Source: Arthrobacter saudimassiliensis (GTDB lineage: Bacteria; Actinomycetota; Actinomycetes; Actinomycetales; Micrococcaceae). Taken from it: a stretch of 64,000 bases of DNA. Below are positions 25,016 through 35,173 of the stretch, in pieces. The translations under genes and the position numbers were made by a program. The stretch spans positions 496,001 to 560,000 of the forward strand of contig LN483071.1 of NCBI GenBank assembly GCA_900016675.1, read 5' to 3'. How positions within the stretch are numbered: the stretch's first letter is position 1; every line of letters starts with the position of its first letter. The notes beneath the pieces are model-generated. The model was not told the DNA's origin and did not search any database. It worked only from the letters and a program-made list of their open reading frames with translations.

Positions 25016-25888
25016 CTAGTAGCCCAGCGGGCGGCCGGCCATCCGCTCGAGGCGGCGGACCCGGTCGTCCATGGGCGGGTGGGTGGAGAGCAGGCCCCGG
25101 ACGCCGGCCCGGAACGGGTTGGCGATCATCAGGTGGGAGACGTTGGCCAGGCGCTGGTCCTCCTTGGGCAGCGGCGCCCGCTGGGTGCCGGTCTCGAGCT
25201 TGCGCAGCGCGGAGGCCAGGGCCAGCGGATCGTCGGTCAGCTTCGCCCCGTCCTCGTCGGCGTCGTACTCGCGGGTGCGGCTGATGCCCATCTGGATCAG
25301 CGACGCCGCCAGCGGGGCCAGCAGCGCCATGGCGATCGTGGCCAGCGGGTTCGCGTTCCGCCGGTCCCCGCCGCCGAAGAAGAGCAGGAACTGGCCCAGC
25401 GAGGTGATGACGCCGGCGATGGCCGCCGCCACGGAGCTGGTGAGGATGTCCCGGTTGTAGACGTGCATCAGTTCATGGCCCAGCACGCCGCGGAGCTCGC
25501 GCTCATTGAGCAGGGCGAGGATGCCCTGCGTGCAGCAGACCGCCGCGTGCTGCGGGTTCCGTCCCGTCGCGAAGGCGTTGGGAGCCATGGTCGGCGAAAC
25601 GTACAGGCGGGGCATGGGCTGCCCGGCCTTGGCGGAAAGTTCGCGCACGATCCGGTACATTTCCGGCGCCTGCGCCTCGGTGACCGGCACGGCGTGCATG
25701 GCGCGGATGGCCAGCTTGTCGCTGTTCCAGTAGCTGTAGGCGGTGGTGGCCAGGCCGATCAGCAGGAAGATCCAGATGAAGGCGGAGTTGCCGGTGCCGC
25801 TGGAGAGCAGCCCGCCGATGATGAGCAGGACGGCGAAGAGCACGCCGAACAGCGCCGCGGTCTTCAGGCCGTTGAAATGACGGTGCAC
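25016..25888 (-). CDS. htpX: Membrane zinc metalloprotease HtpX
   Basis: 290 aa, M48 family. Two N-terminal membrane helices (about residues 10-30 and 36-53) precede the zinc motif HELMH, then two more helices and the third zinc ligand region [13 protein letters not shown]. It degrades misfolded membrane proteins in characterised bacteria. The GTG at 25888 gives the canonical [16 protein letters not shown] start; an upstream ATG at 25915 is less likely. A 16-bp palindrome about 70 bp upstream may be its operator. Confidence 0.92.
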   Translation of the reverse strand: MHRHFNGLKTAALFGVLFAVLLIIGGLLSSGTGNSAFIWIFLLIGLATTAYSYWNSDKLAIRAMHAVPVTEAQAPEMYRIVRELSAKAGQPMPRLYVSPTMAPNAFATGRNPQHAAVCCTQGILALLNERELRGVLGHELMHVYNRDILTSSVAAAIAGVITSLGQFLLFFGGGDRRNANPLATIAMALLAPLAASLIQMGISRTREYDADEDGAKLTDDPLALASALRKLETGTQRAPLPKEDQRLANVSHLMIANPFRAGVRGLLSTHPPMDDRVRRLERMAGRPLGY

Positions 25889-25959
25889 GTAGCCACGTTT
25901 CCTTCCGTGCGGCATCCCTGTCGGTGCCGCTTCTGAACTGGGATGGATTTGTCCACCAT

Positions 25960-25975
25960 GTACAACGCTTTGTAC
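25960..25975. promoter_or_regulatory. Palindromic operator candidate upstream of htpX
   Basis: GTACAA, four bases, TTGTAC: a perfect 6-4-6 inverted repeat between the MFS gene stop and the htpX start. The regulator is unknown. Confidence 0.5.
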
Positions 25976-25992
25976 CGTCCCCCTGTTCCGGA

Positions 25993-27264
25993 TCAGGGCA
26001 GCGGATGCCTGGCATCGTACGCGGCGAAGCCGGGCTGCAGGCGCAGGAGCAGCAGCAGGACGCCGATGCATGCCAGCCCGCCGGCGACGGCCGCCCATCC
26101 CTCCCCCAGCACGGTCGCGCCGAACCCGGCCGCCAGGTCTCCCAGCCGCGGCCCGCCGGCGACGACCACCACGAACACCCCCTGCAGCCGTCCGCGCATG
26201 TGGTCCGGGGTGGCCGACTGCAGGATGGTGGTGCGGAAGACCGCGCTGATGGAGTCCGCGGCCCCGCCGGCCGCCATGCAGGCGGCGGCGGCCCAGAGCC
26301 AGCCGGGGTGCGCCGGACCGTCCTGCGCCCCGGCCAGGACGACGACGGCCCCGAACGCGGACACGGTCATCCCCCAGGCGGTGATCGACCAAGCGACGGC
26401 CGCCCCCTGCCGCCTGACCGCTCCGAGGGGCCCGGAGAACAGCCCCGCGAGGACCGAGCCCACGGCGGAGGCGGCCAGCAGCAGGCCCACGGTTTCCGCA
26501 CCGCCGCCGAGCACCACCGCTCCGACGGCGGGCAGCAGCGCGCGGGGGTTGGCCAGGACCATGGCGGCCAGGTCCACCAGGAAGGTCATGCGGACGTTGG
26601 GCCTGGTGCCCAGGAAGCGCAGGCCCTCCAGGACCGACCGCAGCCCCGCCCGGTTCACCTCCCCTTCCGGCGGCAGAGCGCGCAGCCGGTAGAGCGCGTT
26701 CATCGCCGCGGTGAAGGTGAGGACGTCGATCGTGTAGGTCCAGCCGTAGCCGACGGAACCGACCAGCACGCCGGCGGCCAGCGGGCCGACCGCCGCAGCC
26801 AGGCCGAAGGTGATCATGTTCAGCGCGTTCGCCGCCGGCAGCAGTTCCGGCCGGACCAGGTGCGGGATGATGGCGCTGCGGGCCGGGTGGTTGATGCCGC
26901 CGGCGGCCGCATGGACCGCGACCAGCGCGTAGAGCAGCCAGACGTTGCCGAGGCCCAGCCAGGCCTGGGCGGCGATGCCGATGGTGGTTCCCCAGAGCAC
27001 CAGCGCCGAAACGAGCGCGACCTTGCGCCGGTCGTAGGCATCCACCACGGACCCGCCGTACAGGCCCGCCAACACCAGCGGCGCCAGCCCGACGAACCCG
27101 AGCAGGCCGACATAGAGGCTGGAACCGGTGAGCGCGAAGACCTCCAGGCTCACGGCGGTCAGGGTCAGCTGGGTGCCGACGGCGGACAGCGCGGTGCCGA
27201 GCCAGAGGCGGCGGTATTCCCGGCTCTCCCGGACGGGGGTCAGGTCGGCTAGCAGTCGGGGCAC
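25993..27264 (-). CDS. MFS transporter (EntS/DHA3-like)
   Basis: 423 aa with twelve predicted helices. The start [27 protein letters not shown], the motif A-like [14 protein letters not shown], and a second-half [10 protein letters not shown] match the MFS_3 group, which includes enterobactin and macrolide exporters. The substrate is unknown. The GTG start lies six bases after a TAGACT -10 hexamer at 27271-27276, so the mRNA may be leaderless. Confidence 0.85.
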   Translation of the reverse strand: MPRLLADLTPVRESREYRRLWLGTALSAVGTQLTLTAVSLEVFALTGSSLYVGLLGFVGLAPLVLAGLYGGSVVDAYDRRKVALVSALVLWGTTIGIAAQAWLGLGNVWLLYALVAVHAAAGGINHPARSAIIPHLVRPELLPAANALNMITFGLAAAVGPLAAGVLVGSVGYGWTYTIDVLTFTAAMNALYRLRALPPEGEVNRAGLRSVLEGLRFLGTRPNVRMTFLVDLAAMVLANPRALLPAVGAVVLGGGAETVGLLLAASAVGSVLAGLFSGPLGAVRRQGAAVAWSITAWGMTVSAFGAVVVLAGAQDGPAHPGWLWAAAACMAAGGAADSISAVFRTTILQSATPDHMRGRLQGVFVVVVAGGPRLGDLAAGFGATVLGEGWAAVAGGLACIGVLLLLLRLQPGFAAYDARHPLP

Positions 27265-27425
27265 CAGAGCAGTCTAGGGCCGGCAGCGCCGCCGCCGGGG
27301 AATGTGTCCGCGCCGGGCTGCGCTGATGCCGGGCCCGGCAGGCGGCGGCGGCCGGGTTCCCGCCCGGATTGCCAGCATGCTTACGATAGGGGCAGAACCG
27401 CCCGCCCAACAGAGCAGGAGGCACC

Positions 27426-28169
27426 ATGTTCCAGCGCAGCGTTGCCGACGGAGTCCACCGGATTGAGCACGCGTACGTCAACAGCTACCTCGTCGAGGAC
27501 GACGCCGGCGTGATGGTGGTGGACGCCGGCCTGCCGGGCATGTGGCCGCATCTGGTGCGCGCGCTGACGAGGCTGGGCTACTCCCCCGGCTCCGTCCGCG
27601 CCCTGGTCCTGACGCACGCGCATTTCGACCATGTGGGTACGGCGGCGAAACTGCGCCGGGAGTACCGCACCCCCATCCTCGTCCACGACGCGGACCGCCG
27701 CCTGGCCGCGCACCCCTACCGCTATCTGCACGAGAACGCGCGCCTGCGCTATCCCGTCCAGCATCCGGGCGCGCTGCGGACGCTCGGCGCCATGACGCTG
27801 GCCGGAGCCCTGACGGTGCGCGGCGTGACCGACGTCCATTCACTGGACGCGCCGGCGGCGGCGGCGCTGCCCGGTGCTCCGGAGCTGCTGCATACCCCGG
27901 GCCACACCGCGGGCCACGTGGCGCTGCACTTCCCGGACCGGGGAGTGCTCATCACCGGCGACGCCCTGGTGACGCTGGACCCGTACACGGGACGGCACGG
28001 CCCGCAGATCGTATCGGGCGCCGCCACGGCGGACAGCTCCGAAGCCCTCGCCTCGCTGGAACGACTCGCCGCCACCGGCGCGCCCACCCTGCTGACCGGG
28101 CATGGCGAGCCGTATCTGGACGGCGCCGCGTCCGCCGTCGAGCAGGCACTGGCCGCCGGCGCGTCCTAG
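27426..28169 (+). CDS. MBL-fold metallo-hydrolase
   Basis: 247 aa. Metal ligands are visible: THAHFDHVG (HxHxDH), HTPGHTAGH, the bridging Asp in ITGDALV, and the terminal LLTGHGEP. It is glyoxalase II-like in layout, but the substrate cannot be read. AGGAGG lies 5 nt before the ATG, and a TACGAT -10-like hexamer lies about 40 nt upstream. It is convergent with the hydrolase pair. Confidence 0.9.
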   Translation: MFQRSVADGVHRIEHAYVNSYLVEDDAGVMVVDAGLPGMWPHLVRALTRLGYSPGSVRALVLTHAHFDHVGTAAKLRREYRTPILVHDADRRLAAHPYRYLHENARLRYPVQHPGALRTLGAMTLAGALTVRGVTDVHSLDAPAAAALPGAPELLHTPGHTAGHVALHFPDRGVLITGDALVTLDPYTGRHGPQIVSGAATADSSEALASLERLAATGAPTLLTGHGEPYLDGAASAVEQALAAGAS

Positions 28170-28223
28170 GGGCGCCGCGCCGGCGGCCCGCGCCGGACAC
28201 CCCCGCCGCTTCGGAAGGACCGG

Positions 28224-28916
28224 CTAGGCGTCCGCCAACTCCTGCGCGACGATGGCGTGCAGCCGGGTATCGCCGATCGGGCGGAAGTGTCCCGAGGACG
28301 CCAGCACGATGTTGCGCCCGCCGTCGAGCCGGCTGCCGCCGGGAATGTGTGGGTCGAAGGTGGCGTAGACGCTGGTGATCCGCTCGTTCACCTCCAGGCT
28401 GGACTGGAGCCGGCGCAGATACGGGTTGCGCGGCGAGAAAGCCCGGATGGCAGGGCTGAGGAAGAAACGCGCGTAGACGGAGCCGGAGAAGGGCGTGTTC
28501 ACCGCGACCATCCGGCGCACGCGGTGGCCCTCGGGCCCGAGCATCACCTGCTTGCCGACGAGCCCGCCTTTGCTGTGCGCCACGATCGCGGCGGCGTCGA
28601 CGTCGCGGGCCCGCAGGTACGCCTCCACCAGCCGGGCCATATCTTCGATCCGGCCGCGGTTGTAGCCCAGCGGCGCGACCGTGTGCACCGGGTGCCCCCG
28701 GGTGGACAGGTGCACGGCCAGCGGCCGCAGGAACTGCCAGTTCTCGTACACCCCGGGAATGAGGATCACCGGCAGCCTCCGGGGGCCGGTCGCCGGCGGG
28801 CTCAGATAGGCGGCCGGGTCCTGGCGCCGCAGGAAGCCCTGGACCTGCCAGCGCACCACGTAGGCGTAGTCGGCCGCCCAGGCGAGCGCCCGCGCGGCGG
28901 GCCCCTGCCGGGTCAC
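28224..28916 (-). CDS. Alpha/beta hydrolase (lipase/esterase-like)
   Basis: 230 aa. VILIPGVYENWQFLRPLA is the strand-oxyanion segment; the nucleophile elbow is AHSKGG. NTPFSGS and the late SSGHFRPIGD supply a likely catalytic His. The GTG overlaps the previous stop by 4 nt (GTGA), so it is coupled to the upstream hydrolase gene. A lipid ester substrate is plausible but unproven. Confidence 0.82.
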   Translation of the reverse strand: MTRQGPAARALAWAADYAYVVRWQVQGFLRRQDPAAYLSPPATGPRRLPVILIPGVYENWQFLRPLAVHLSTRGHPVHTVAPLGYNRGRIEDMARLVEAYLRARDVDAAAIVAHSKGGLVGKQVMLGPEGHRVRRMVAVNTPFSGSVYARFFLSPAIRAFSPRNPYLRRLQSSLEVNERITSVYATFDPHIPGGSRLDGGRNIVLASSGHFRPIGDTRLHAIVAQELADA

Positions 28917-29713
28917 CGTCCGGCCTCCGAATCCGCCTCCGCTTCCGCTTCCAGCCTGCGGCACCAGCGGGCCGTCTCGGCCGGGCGCCGCCACATCATC
29001 ACGTGCGGCTCGCCGGGCACCTCGCCCGCCAGCGTGCCGGGCCGGGCCTGCGCCAGCCGCTCGATCCAGTCCCGCGGAACCACCGGATCCCGCTCTCCGC
29101 GCACCAGCGCCACGGGGCAGTCCACCAGCGGCAGCCGTTCCTCGAGGCGGTGGCGGATCATCCTCGGCAGCGTCGTGAGGTACCAGCGCGGTCCGGCGCG
29201 CAGGTAGTCGCTGAACACGATCCGGTTCACCGCCGGGCTTTCGCGCAGCGTGTCCTGGCCCAGGCGCAGCGCCTGCAGCGGTCCGGACCGTTCGGCGTCG
29301 TTCACTGTGGGGCCCAGCAGCACCAGCGAAGAGACCAGCTCCGGAGCCTGGATGGCGGCCTCGACCACCACCTGGCAGCCCATCGAGTGGCCCACCAGCT
29401 GCACCGGGCCGACATCGGCCCGCCGCAGCGCTTCGACCAGGACGGCCGCGTACCCGGACATGGTGAGCGCATGGCCGGGGGCCCGCAGCCGGGCGTGGCC
29501 GGGCAGCTCGGCGGTGTGGACGCGGTGGTCGGCGGCAAGTTCGGCGGCCAGCCGCTCGAAGTACCGTCCGGAGGCCCCGATGCCGTGGACCAGGACGACG
29601 CCGGGGCCGGCGCCGGCAGTGCGCAGCCCGACGTCGTGCCCTTCCACCCGCAGCCGTCGCACAGCAGGTTCCGCAGCCATTTCCACCATCGCCTCCCGGG
29701 GTCTTTCCTCCAC
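28913..29713 (-). CDS. Alpha/beta hydrolase
   Basis: Up to 266 aa. Oxyanion region VLVHGIGASGRYF, nucleophile elbow GHSMGCQ, acid region GERDPVVP and a late His in VPGEPHVMMWRRP. It resembles broad esterase/haloperoxidase-like hydrolases. The start is uncertain: GTG at 29713 or ATGs at 29689 and 29680 all fit. It is the first gene of a two-hydrolase operon, divergent from the Fur-family gene. Confidence 0.83.
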   Translation of the reverse strand: MEERPREAMVEMAAEPAVRRLRVEGHDVGLRTAGAGPGVVLVHGIGASGRYFERLAAELAADHRVHTAELPGHARLRAPGHALTMSGYAAVLVEALRRADVGPVQLVGHSMGCQVVVEAAIQAPELVSSLVLLGPTVNDAERSGPLQALRLGQDTLRESPAVNRIVFSDYLRAGPRWYLTTLPRMIRHRLEERLPLVDCPVALVRGERDPVVPRDWIERLAQARPGTLAGEVPGEPHVMMWRRPAETARWCRRLEAEAEADSEAGR

Positions 29714-29734
29714 CCTAACGGGGTTAGGTGCGCC

Positions 29735-29757
29735 TTATTATGAATCAGTCAGAATAA
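29735..29757. promoter_or_regulatory. Fur-family operator candidate
   Basis: An 11-1-11 imperfect palindrome: TTATTATGAAT, C, AGTCAGAATAA, with 9 of 11 positions matching. It is AT-rich in a GC-rich setting and lies just upstream of the -10 element of the Fur-family gene, as expected for autoregulation. Confidence 0.65.
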
Positions 29758-29762
29758 GCGTG

Positions 29763-29768
29763 TACGAT
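29763..29768 (+). promoter_or_regulatory. -10 element of the Fur-family gene, leaderless type
   Basis: TACGAT followed by six bases and the ATG at 29775. Confidence 0.55.
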
Positions 29769-29774
29769 GGAGTC

Positions 29775-30221
29775 ATGGCATCGACAGCAGCACCCGGCAG
29801 CAGCACCGACAGGTGGTCCGCCGAGCTGCGTGCGCACGGCCGGCGCGTCACGAAACAGCGCCTCGCCGTCCTCGACGCCGTCGAGCACTCCCCGCATGCG
29901 GTGGCCGACGACGTCGCGGCCGCCGTACGCACCCAGCTCCCCGGCATCAGCCTGCAGTCCGTCTACGTGATCCTCTCGGACCTCACCGACACGGGCATGA
30001 TCCGCAGGTTTGAACCGCCCAATTCCCCTGCCCGGTATGAAACCCGCGTCAACGACAACCACCACCACGCCGTATGCACCGGCTGCGGAAAGATCGAAGA
30101 CGTGGACTGCGCAGTAGGGCACTCGCCCTGCCTGACGCCGTCGGACAGCCACGGAATGAGCATCCAGATCGCCGAGGTGCTGTACCGCGGGCTCTGCGCC
30201 GACTGCGCCGCCAAGGGCTGA
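29775..30221 (+). CDS. Fur family regulator (FurA/PerR-like)
   Basis: 148 aa. An N-terminal winged helix ([35 protein letters not shown]) is followed by the dimerisation and metal-binding part with [18 protein letters not shown] and a second cysteine pair in GLCADC, the structural zinc site of PerR/FurA-type proteins. Located directly before a catalase gene, it is most likely the peroxide-responsive repressor of that gene and of itself. The start is fixed by a -10 element six bases upstream and by the operator in front of it. Confidence 0.92.
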   Translation: MASTAAPGSSTDRWSAELRAHGRRVTKQRLAVLDAVEHSPHAVADDVAAAVRTQLPGISLQSVYVILSDLTDTGMIRRFEPPNSPARYETRVNDNHHHAVCTGCGKIEDVDCAVGHSPCLTPSDSHGMSIQIAEVLYRGLCADCAAKG

Positions 30222-30313
30222 CGCGCGGACCGAACCGCACCATCACTCGTCCCGGCCGCTTCCCGCGGCCGGACACCCCATGTCCGCATGGACCAGTAGA
30301 AGAAAGAGAAGGC

Positions 30314-31804
30314 ATGTCCAACTTCACCACCACGCAGACCGGCACTCCGGTCGCGAGCGATGCGCACTCCCTCGCCACCGGCGCGGACGGCGCAATCGCC
30401 CTGCACGACCGCTACCTGGTCGAAAAGCTGGCCCAGTTCAACCGTGAGCGCATCCCGGAGCGCATCGTGCACGCCAAGGGCGGCGGCGCGTTCGGCGAGT
30501 TCGTGGTGACCGAGGACGTCTCCAAGTACACCCGTGCCGCTGTCTTCCAGCCGGGCGCCGTAACCGAGACCGTCCAGCGCTTCTCCTCCGTCGCCGGTGA
30601 AATGGGTTCCCCCGACACCTGGCGCGACGTCCGCGGCTTCGCGCTGCGCTTCTACACCACCGAGGGCAACTACGACATCGTCGGCAACAACACCCCGGTG
30701 TTCTTCATCCGCGACGGCATCAAGTTCCCCGACTTCATCCACTCGCAGAAGCGCCTGCCGGGCTCGGGCCTGCGCGACGCCGACATGCAGTGGGATTTCT
30801 GGACCAACTCCCCCGAGTCGGCACACCAGGTGACCTACCTGATGGGCGACCGCGGCCTGCCCCGCTCCTGGCGGGAAATGCCCGGCTTCGGCTCGCACAC
30901 CTACCAGTGGATCAACGCCGCCGGTGAGCGCTTCTGGGTGAAGTACCACTTCGTCTCCAACCAGGGCAACGTCGAGATGACCGGCGCCGAGGCCGAGAAG
31001 ATCGCCGGCGCGGACGCGGACTACTACCGCCGCGACCTGTACGAGAACATCGAAGCCGGCAACTTCCCGTCCTGGGACCTGTTCGTCCAGGTCATGCCGT
31101 ACGAGGATGCCAAGACCTACCGCTTCAACCCGTTCGACCTGACCAAGGTCTGGCCGCACGCGGACTACCCGCTGATCAAGGTCGGCACCCACACCCTGAA
31201 CCGCAACCCGGAGAACTTCTTCGCGCAGATCGAGCAGGTCGCCCTGTCTCCGGCGAACCTGGTTCCGGGCATCGCCGCCTCCCCGGACAAGATGCTGATG
31301 GCCCGCATCTTCTCCTACCCGGATGCGCAGCGGTACCGCGTGGGCACCAACTACAACCAGCTGCCGGTCAACGCGCCGAAGGCTCCCGTGCACAACTACT
31401 CGCAGGACGGGCAGGGCCGGTACCACTTCAACCCGGCCGACGCCCCGGTCTACGCGCCGAACACCCTGGGCGGCCCGGTGGCCGATCCGGCCCTCGCCGG
31501 CGAGGGCACCTGGGAGAACGACGGCGCGCTGGTGCGCTCCGCCGCGACCCTGCACTCCGAGGACAGCGACTTCGGCCAGGCCGGCACGCTGTACCGCGAG
31601 GTGTTCGACGACGCCGCGAAGGCCCGCTTCCTGGAGACCATCACCGGTGCGGTGGGCGGCGTGAAGCGCCCGCACATCCGTGAGGCCGCCATCCAGTACT
31701 GGACCAACGTCGACGCCGAGCTGGGCGCCAAGCTGCGCGCCAACCTGGCCGCCGGCGAGACCACGGCCAACGAGCAGGCCGAGTACGTGGGCGTCGCCGA
31801 GTAA
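30314..31804 (+). CDS. katA: Monofunctional heme catalase
   Basis: 496 aa, small-subunit clade 3 type. Distal His53 in [12 protein letters not shown], Asn in GNNTPVFF, and the heme-ligand tyrosine in [17 protein letters not shown] are all present. It converts hydrogen peroxide to water and oxygen. GAGAAGG lies 3-4 nt before the ATG. It follows the Fur-family gene by 92 nt with a short hairpin (30252-30272) between, so read-through from the regulator promoter is possible. Codon choice is strongly biased to C-ending codons, consistent with high expression. Confidence 0.96.
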   Translation: MSNFTTTQTGTPVASDAHSLATGADGAIALHDRYLVEKLAQFNRERIPERIVHAKGGGAFGEFVVTEDVSKYTRAAVFQPGAVTETVQRFSSVAGEMGSPDTWRDVRGFALRFYTTEGNYDIVGNNTPVFFIRDGIKFPDFIHSQKRLPGSGLRDADMQWDFWTNSPESAHQVTYLMGDRGLPRSWREMPGFGSHTYQWINAAGERFWVKYHFVSNQGNVEMTGAEAEKIAGADADYYRRDLYENIEAGNFPSWDLFVQVMPYEDAKTYRFNPFDLTKVWPHADYPLIKVGTHTLNRNPENFFAQIEQVALSPANLVPGIAASPDKMLMARIFSYPDAQRYRVGTNYNQLPVNAPKAPVHNYSQDGQGRYHFNPADAPVYAPNTLGGPVADPALAGEGTWENDGALVRSAATLHSEDSDFGQAGTLYREVFDDAAKARFLETITGAVGGVKRPHIREAAIQYWTNVDAELGAKLRANLAAGETTANEQAEYVGVAE

Positions 31805-31818
31805 TTCCGGCAGCACAC

Positions 31819-31864
31819 ACGCCAAAGGCGGCCGGTCCCTTCGGGGGCCGGCCGCCTTTGGCGT
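31819..31864. terminator. Bidirectional terminator between katA and crtEb
   Basis: Perfect 17-bp stem (31819-31835 with 31848-31864) with additional pairing in the loop, between convergent genes. An AAAGG/CCTTT tract lies in the stem. Confidence 0.85.
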
Positions 31865-31888
31865 TCTGCGGGGCGGTTGCGCCGCCGG

Positions 31889-32782
31889 TCAGCGTCCGGG
31901 CCAGTACCAGATGATGATCAGCGTGACGAGGAAGCCGGTTGCGAAGTTCAGCTTCAGGAACCGTTTCCAGCCCGCGTTCGCCCGTTCCGACTCCGCGTCC
32001 GTGAGGTTCAGGTAGGGCAGCAGGCTCGCCAAGTACGGCAGGGCCAGCAGCCCCGCCAGGACGGCCGGCCACGGGGTCAGCAGCATCAGCGCGCCGGCGG
32101 CCAGGTACAGGACGGCGGCCAGGCGGACCACGGCCTTCGCGCCCAGCACGGTGGCGATGGAGGAGATCCCGCCTTCCCGGTCCGGCACGATGTCCTGCAC
32201 GGCGCCGAAGGCCTGGCTGGCCATGCCCCACAGGAAGAACGCGCCCAGGACCGCCCACAGTCCGGGCGTGAACTCGGCTCCGGCCAGGACCAGGCCGTAG
32301 ACCGCCGGGGAGACGAAGTGCGTGCTGGAGGTGACTGAGTCCAGGAACGGACGCTCCTTGAACCGCAGCCCGGGGGCGCTGTAGGCGACCACCGCGAAGA
32401 CGCTGACCGCGAGCACCAGCCAGGACAGCGGGCCCCCCAGCAGGACCAGGGCGGCGAGGAAGGGCACGTTGGAGGCGACGGCCGCGGCCAGGGTGACCTT
32501 GTGGAAGCGCCGGTCCAGCAGCGCTCCCTCCACGCCGCCCTTGCGCGGATTGCGCAGGTCGGACTCGTAGTCGAAGACGTCGTTGATCCCGTACATGGCC
32601 AGGTTGTAGGGCACGAGGAAGTACAGGGTGCCGATGATCCACGCCGCGTCGATCCTCCCGTGGGCGAGCAGGTAGGCCGCGGCAAACGGATAGGCGGTGT
32701 TGACCCAGGACAGCGGCCGCGAGGAGACAAGCAGCATCCTGGCCGTTGCGCCGGGGGTGCGGGCGGCCTGCGGGGTGGTCAC
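31889..32782 (-). CDS. crtEb: Lycopene elongase/hydratase-type prenyltransferase
   Basis: 297 aa, UbiA superfamily with eight or nine membrane helices. The two Asp-rich motifs are NDVFDYESD and DIVPDREGG; YSAPGLRFKERPFLDS is typical. In Corynebacterium glutamicum CrtEb adds two C5 units to lycopene to give C50 flavuxanthin. The GTG start overlaps the crtYf stop by 4 nt (GTGA). It is the last gene of the carotenoid operon. Confidence 0.92.
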   Translation of the reverse strand: MTTPQAARTPGATARMLLVSSRPLSWVNTAYPFAAAYLLAHGRIDAAWIIGTLYFLVPYNLAMYGINDVFDYESDLRNPRKGGVEGALLDRRFHKVTLAAAVASNVPFLAALVLLGGPLSWLVLAVSVFAVVAYSAPGLRFKERPFLDSVTSSTHFVSPAVYGLVLAGAEFTPGLWAVLGAFFLWGMASQAFGAVQDIVPDREGGISSIATVLGAKAVVRLAAVLYLAAGALMLLTPWPAVLAGLLALPYLASLLPYLNLTDAESERANAGWKRFLKLNFATGFLVTLIIIWYWPGR

Positions 32783-33195
32783 GGCTTCTCCGATCGTTCT
32801 GCGGTCGTGGCCCGGTCGGCCCGCACGCCGCCGGTGCGGGCCGGCGCCGGGCCGGATTCGGCGGGGCGGCTCGGGGCGGGCCGGCCCCGGGCCGGCCGTG
32901 CGGGCCGTGGGCCGCCGATCAGCGCCCAAAGGGCCGGCAGCAGCAGCACGGCCGCAATGGAGTAGGCGAAGTCCTCCAGCGGCGCGGCCCCCAGGAAGGC
33001 CCCGGAGATCCGGTCCGGGTTGTAGCCGAAGAGTCCTGCGGCGATCATCAGGTTGTCAAAGACCGCGGTCAGGACCAGCAGGATGGCCGCCGTCGCGGCG
33101 AGGGCGGCGCCGCGCATCCTTCGCCGTCGGACCGCCGTCGCCAGCACCGCGGCTGCAGGAACGAGGAACGCGGCGTTCAGGGCCCAGTACGTCAT
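32779..33195 (-). CDS. crtYf: C50 carotenoid epsilon-cyclase subunit
   Basis: 138 aa with three membrane helices and the cyclase-domain motif TAVFDNLMIAAGLFGYNPDRISG, then APLEDFAYS. It is the partner of CrtYe; together they cyclise flavuxanthin ends to decaprenoxanthin. A Pro/Arg/Ala-rich tail of about 40 residues follows the last helix. The ATG overlaps the crtYe stop by 4 nt. Confidence 0.9.
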   Translation of the reverse strand: MTYWALNAAFLVPAAAVLATAVRRRRMRGAALAATAAILLVLTAVFDNLMIAAGLFGYNPDRISGAFLGAAPLEDFAYSIAAVLLLPALWALIGGPRPARPARGRPAPSRPAESGPAPARTGGVRADRATTAERSEKP

Positions 33196-33572
33196 GGGGC
33201 CTGCCCTCCTGCGGCGCGGCCGGCCGCCGTCGTTCCGCTGCCGCTTCCCCGCCGGCTGCGCAGCGTCTCCAGCGCCACGGCGCACAGCCCGTACAGCACC
33301 ACGGTGAGGTAGCACAGGAAGGTGAGGAAGAAGAGCTCCTCGAGCGGCAGTTCGGGGGCCACCTCCACCCCGAGCATGAACGGGGTCTCTCCGCGGTAGA
33401 AGATGTCCAGCCCGATGCCGAAGAGGTCCCAGGTCACGAAGAACGCCAGCCCGAGGGCCAGGGTCAGTGCGGCGCGCCCCGGCCGGTGCCAGAAGAAGAG
33501 CTTCCAGCGGCGGTCCAGCAGCGCCATGCAGCCGAGCGCTCCGAGCAGTGCCGCCAGGTAGGCGAATCCCAT
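33192..33572 (-). CDS. crtYe: C50 carotenoid epsilon-cyclase subunit
   Basis: 126 aa with three helices and the motifs WDLFGIGLDIFYRG and LPLEELFFLTFLCY, typical of heterodimeric lycopene cyclases. The start overlaps the crtI stop by one base (TGATG). Confidence 0.92.
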   Translation of the reverse strand: MGFAYLAALLGALGCMALLDRRWKLFFWHRPGRAALTLALGLAFFVTWDLFGIGLDIFYRGETPFMLGVEVAPELPLEELFFLTFLCYLTVVLYGLCAVALETLRSRRGSGSGTTAAGRAAGGQAP

Positions 33573-35173
33573 CAGCGCCGGCCCCGGTCCGTCTCGGCGG
33601 CGTCGGGCACCGGCAGCTCCCCCGTGCTGACGTCGCCGCGCAGCCGTTTGAGCACCAGCTCGGCGCTGATCAGGCACATCGGCAGGCCGATGCCCGGCAG
33701 CGTGGAGCCGCCCGCGTAGAGCAGCCCGTCGACCTTGCGGCTGGCGTTGGTGCCGCGGAGGAAGGCGCTCTGCTTGAGCACATGCGCCGGGCCGAGCAGG
33801 GTTCCCTGCCAGGAGTTGAGGTCCTCCACGAAGTCCTGCGGTCCCACGGTCCGGCGCACGGTGATGCGGTCGGCGAGGTCCGGGATCTCCGCCCACTTGG
33901 CGATCTGGCCGATCACGGTGTCCGCCATCGCCTCGATCCGCGGATCGCCGGCCCGGTCGACGCCGCCGCGGCCGAGTCCCGGATCGCTGGGTACCGGAAC
34001 CAGGACGAAGAGGTTTTCGTGCCCCTGAGGGGCGGCGTCGGGATCGGTGGCGCTGGGCCGGCAGATGTACAGCGACGCCGGATCCGGCACCGAGGTCTCC
34101 CGCCCAAAGATCTTCTCGAAGTTCGCCTTCCAGTCCCTGGTGAACATCAGGGTGTGGTGTTCCAGCTGCGGCAGCGCTCCGCGCACGCCCAGGTGCAGCA
34201 GCAGCCCGCCGGGTCCGGGGATCCGGCGCTTCCACCAGTTCTCCGGATACGTCTGCAGTTCGCGGGGCAGCAGCCGGGTCTCGGTGTGGTGCAGATCCGC
34301 CGCGGAGACCACCAGGTCGGCGTCGAGGGCGGCCGGACGGCCGCCGTCGACCAGGTAGCCCACGCCGGCAGCCGCCGTGCGGCGGCCCTGCTTTTTCGTG
34401 CGGATGCCGGTGACGGTTGCCCCGGTGACGATCCGGACGCCTTCGCGCCGGGCGAGGTCGCCGATGACCTGGGTGATCCGGTTGAAGCCGCCCTGCGGAT
34501 AGAGCACGCCGTCGGCGAGGTCCAGCTTGCTCATCAGGTGGTACATGCTGGGGGTGGCGTAGGGCGAGGAGCCCAGGAACACGGCGGGATAGCCGAGCAC
34601 CTGGCGCAGCCGCGGGTCCCGGAAGCGGCGCCCGACGAAGGAGCTGAGCGGCTGCAGCAGCAGCTGCGCGAGCTGAGGTCCCCGGCGCAGCACCTCGCGG
34701 TTCAGCAGCGGAAGGAACGAGGCGAAGCTGGTGTACAGGAAGTACTTCTTGGCCATGTCGTAGACGTCTTCGGCGGAGTCCAGGTAGCGGCGCAGCCGCT
34801 CGCCCGCGCCGGGCTCCAGGGACTCGAACAGGGCGATGTTGGCCTCCCGGCCGGCGGCGATGTCCAGCGGTTCCGGGCTGTCCTCGAACAGGACCCGGTA
34901 GCCGGGATCCAGCCGGACCAGGTCCAGCTGCTCATCGGCGCTGGTGCCCATCAGGCGGAAGAAGTGGTCGAAGACCTCGGGCATCAGGTACCAGGACGGC
35001 CCGGTGTCGAACCGGAAACCGCCGGTTTCCCAGGAGCCGGCCCGGCCGCCGGTCTCCGGCTGCTTTTCCAGGACGGTCACGTCGAGGCCTTCGCGGGCCA
35101 GCAGCCCGGCCACGGCGAGCCCGGTGATCCCGGCTCCGATGACGACGGCGGTGCGCGGCGAAGCGGTCTTCAT
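33572..35173 (-). CDS. crtI: Phytoene desaturase
   Basis: 533 aa. The N-terminal dinucleotide fold VVIGAGITGLAVAGLLAREG is followed by GGRAGSWETGGFRFDTGPSWYLMPEVF, and the C-terminal FAD motif reads LLYAGGSTLPGIGLPM. It converts phytoene to lycopene in four desaturations. The ATG overlaps the crtB stop by 4 nt (ATGA). Confidence 0.95.
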   Translation of the reverse strand: MKTASPRTAVVIGAGITGLAVAGLLAREGLDVTVLEKQPETGGRAGSWETGGFRFDTGPSWYLMPEVFDHFFRLMGTSADEQLDLVRLDPGYRVLFEDSPEPLDIAAGREANIALFESLEPGAGERLRRYLDSAEDVYDMAKKYFLYTSFASFLPLLNREVLRRGPQLAQLLLQPLSSFVGRRFRDPRLRQVLGYPAVFLGSSPYATPSMYHLMSKLDLADGVLYPQGGFNRITQVIGDLARREGVRIVTGATVTGIRTKKQGRRTAAAGVGYLVDGGRPAALDADLVVSAADLHHTETRLLPRELQTYPENWWKRRIPGPGGLLLHLGVRGALPQLEHHTLMFTRDWKANFEKIFGRETSVPDPASLYICRPSATDPDAAPQGHENLFVLVPVPSDPGLGRGGVDRAGDPRIEAMADTVIGQIAKWAEIPDLADRITVRRTVGPQDFVEDLNSWQGTLLGPAHVLKQSAFLRGTNASRKVDGLLYAGGSTLPGIGLPMCLISAELVLKRLRGDVSTGELPVPDAAETDRGRR

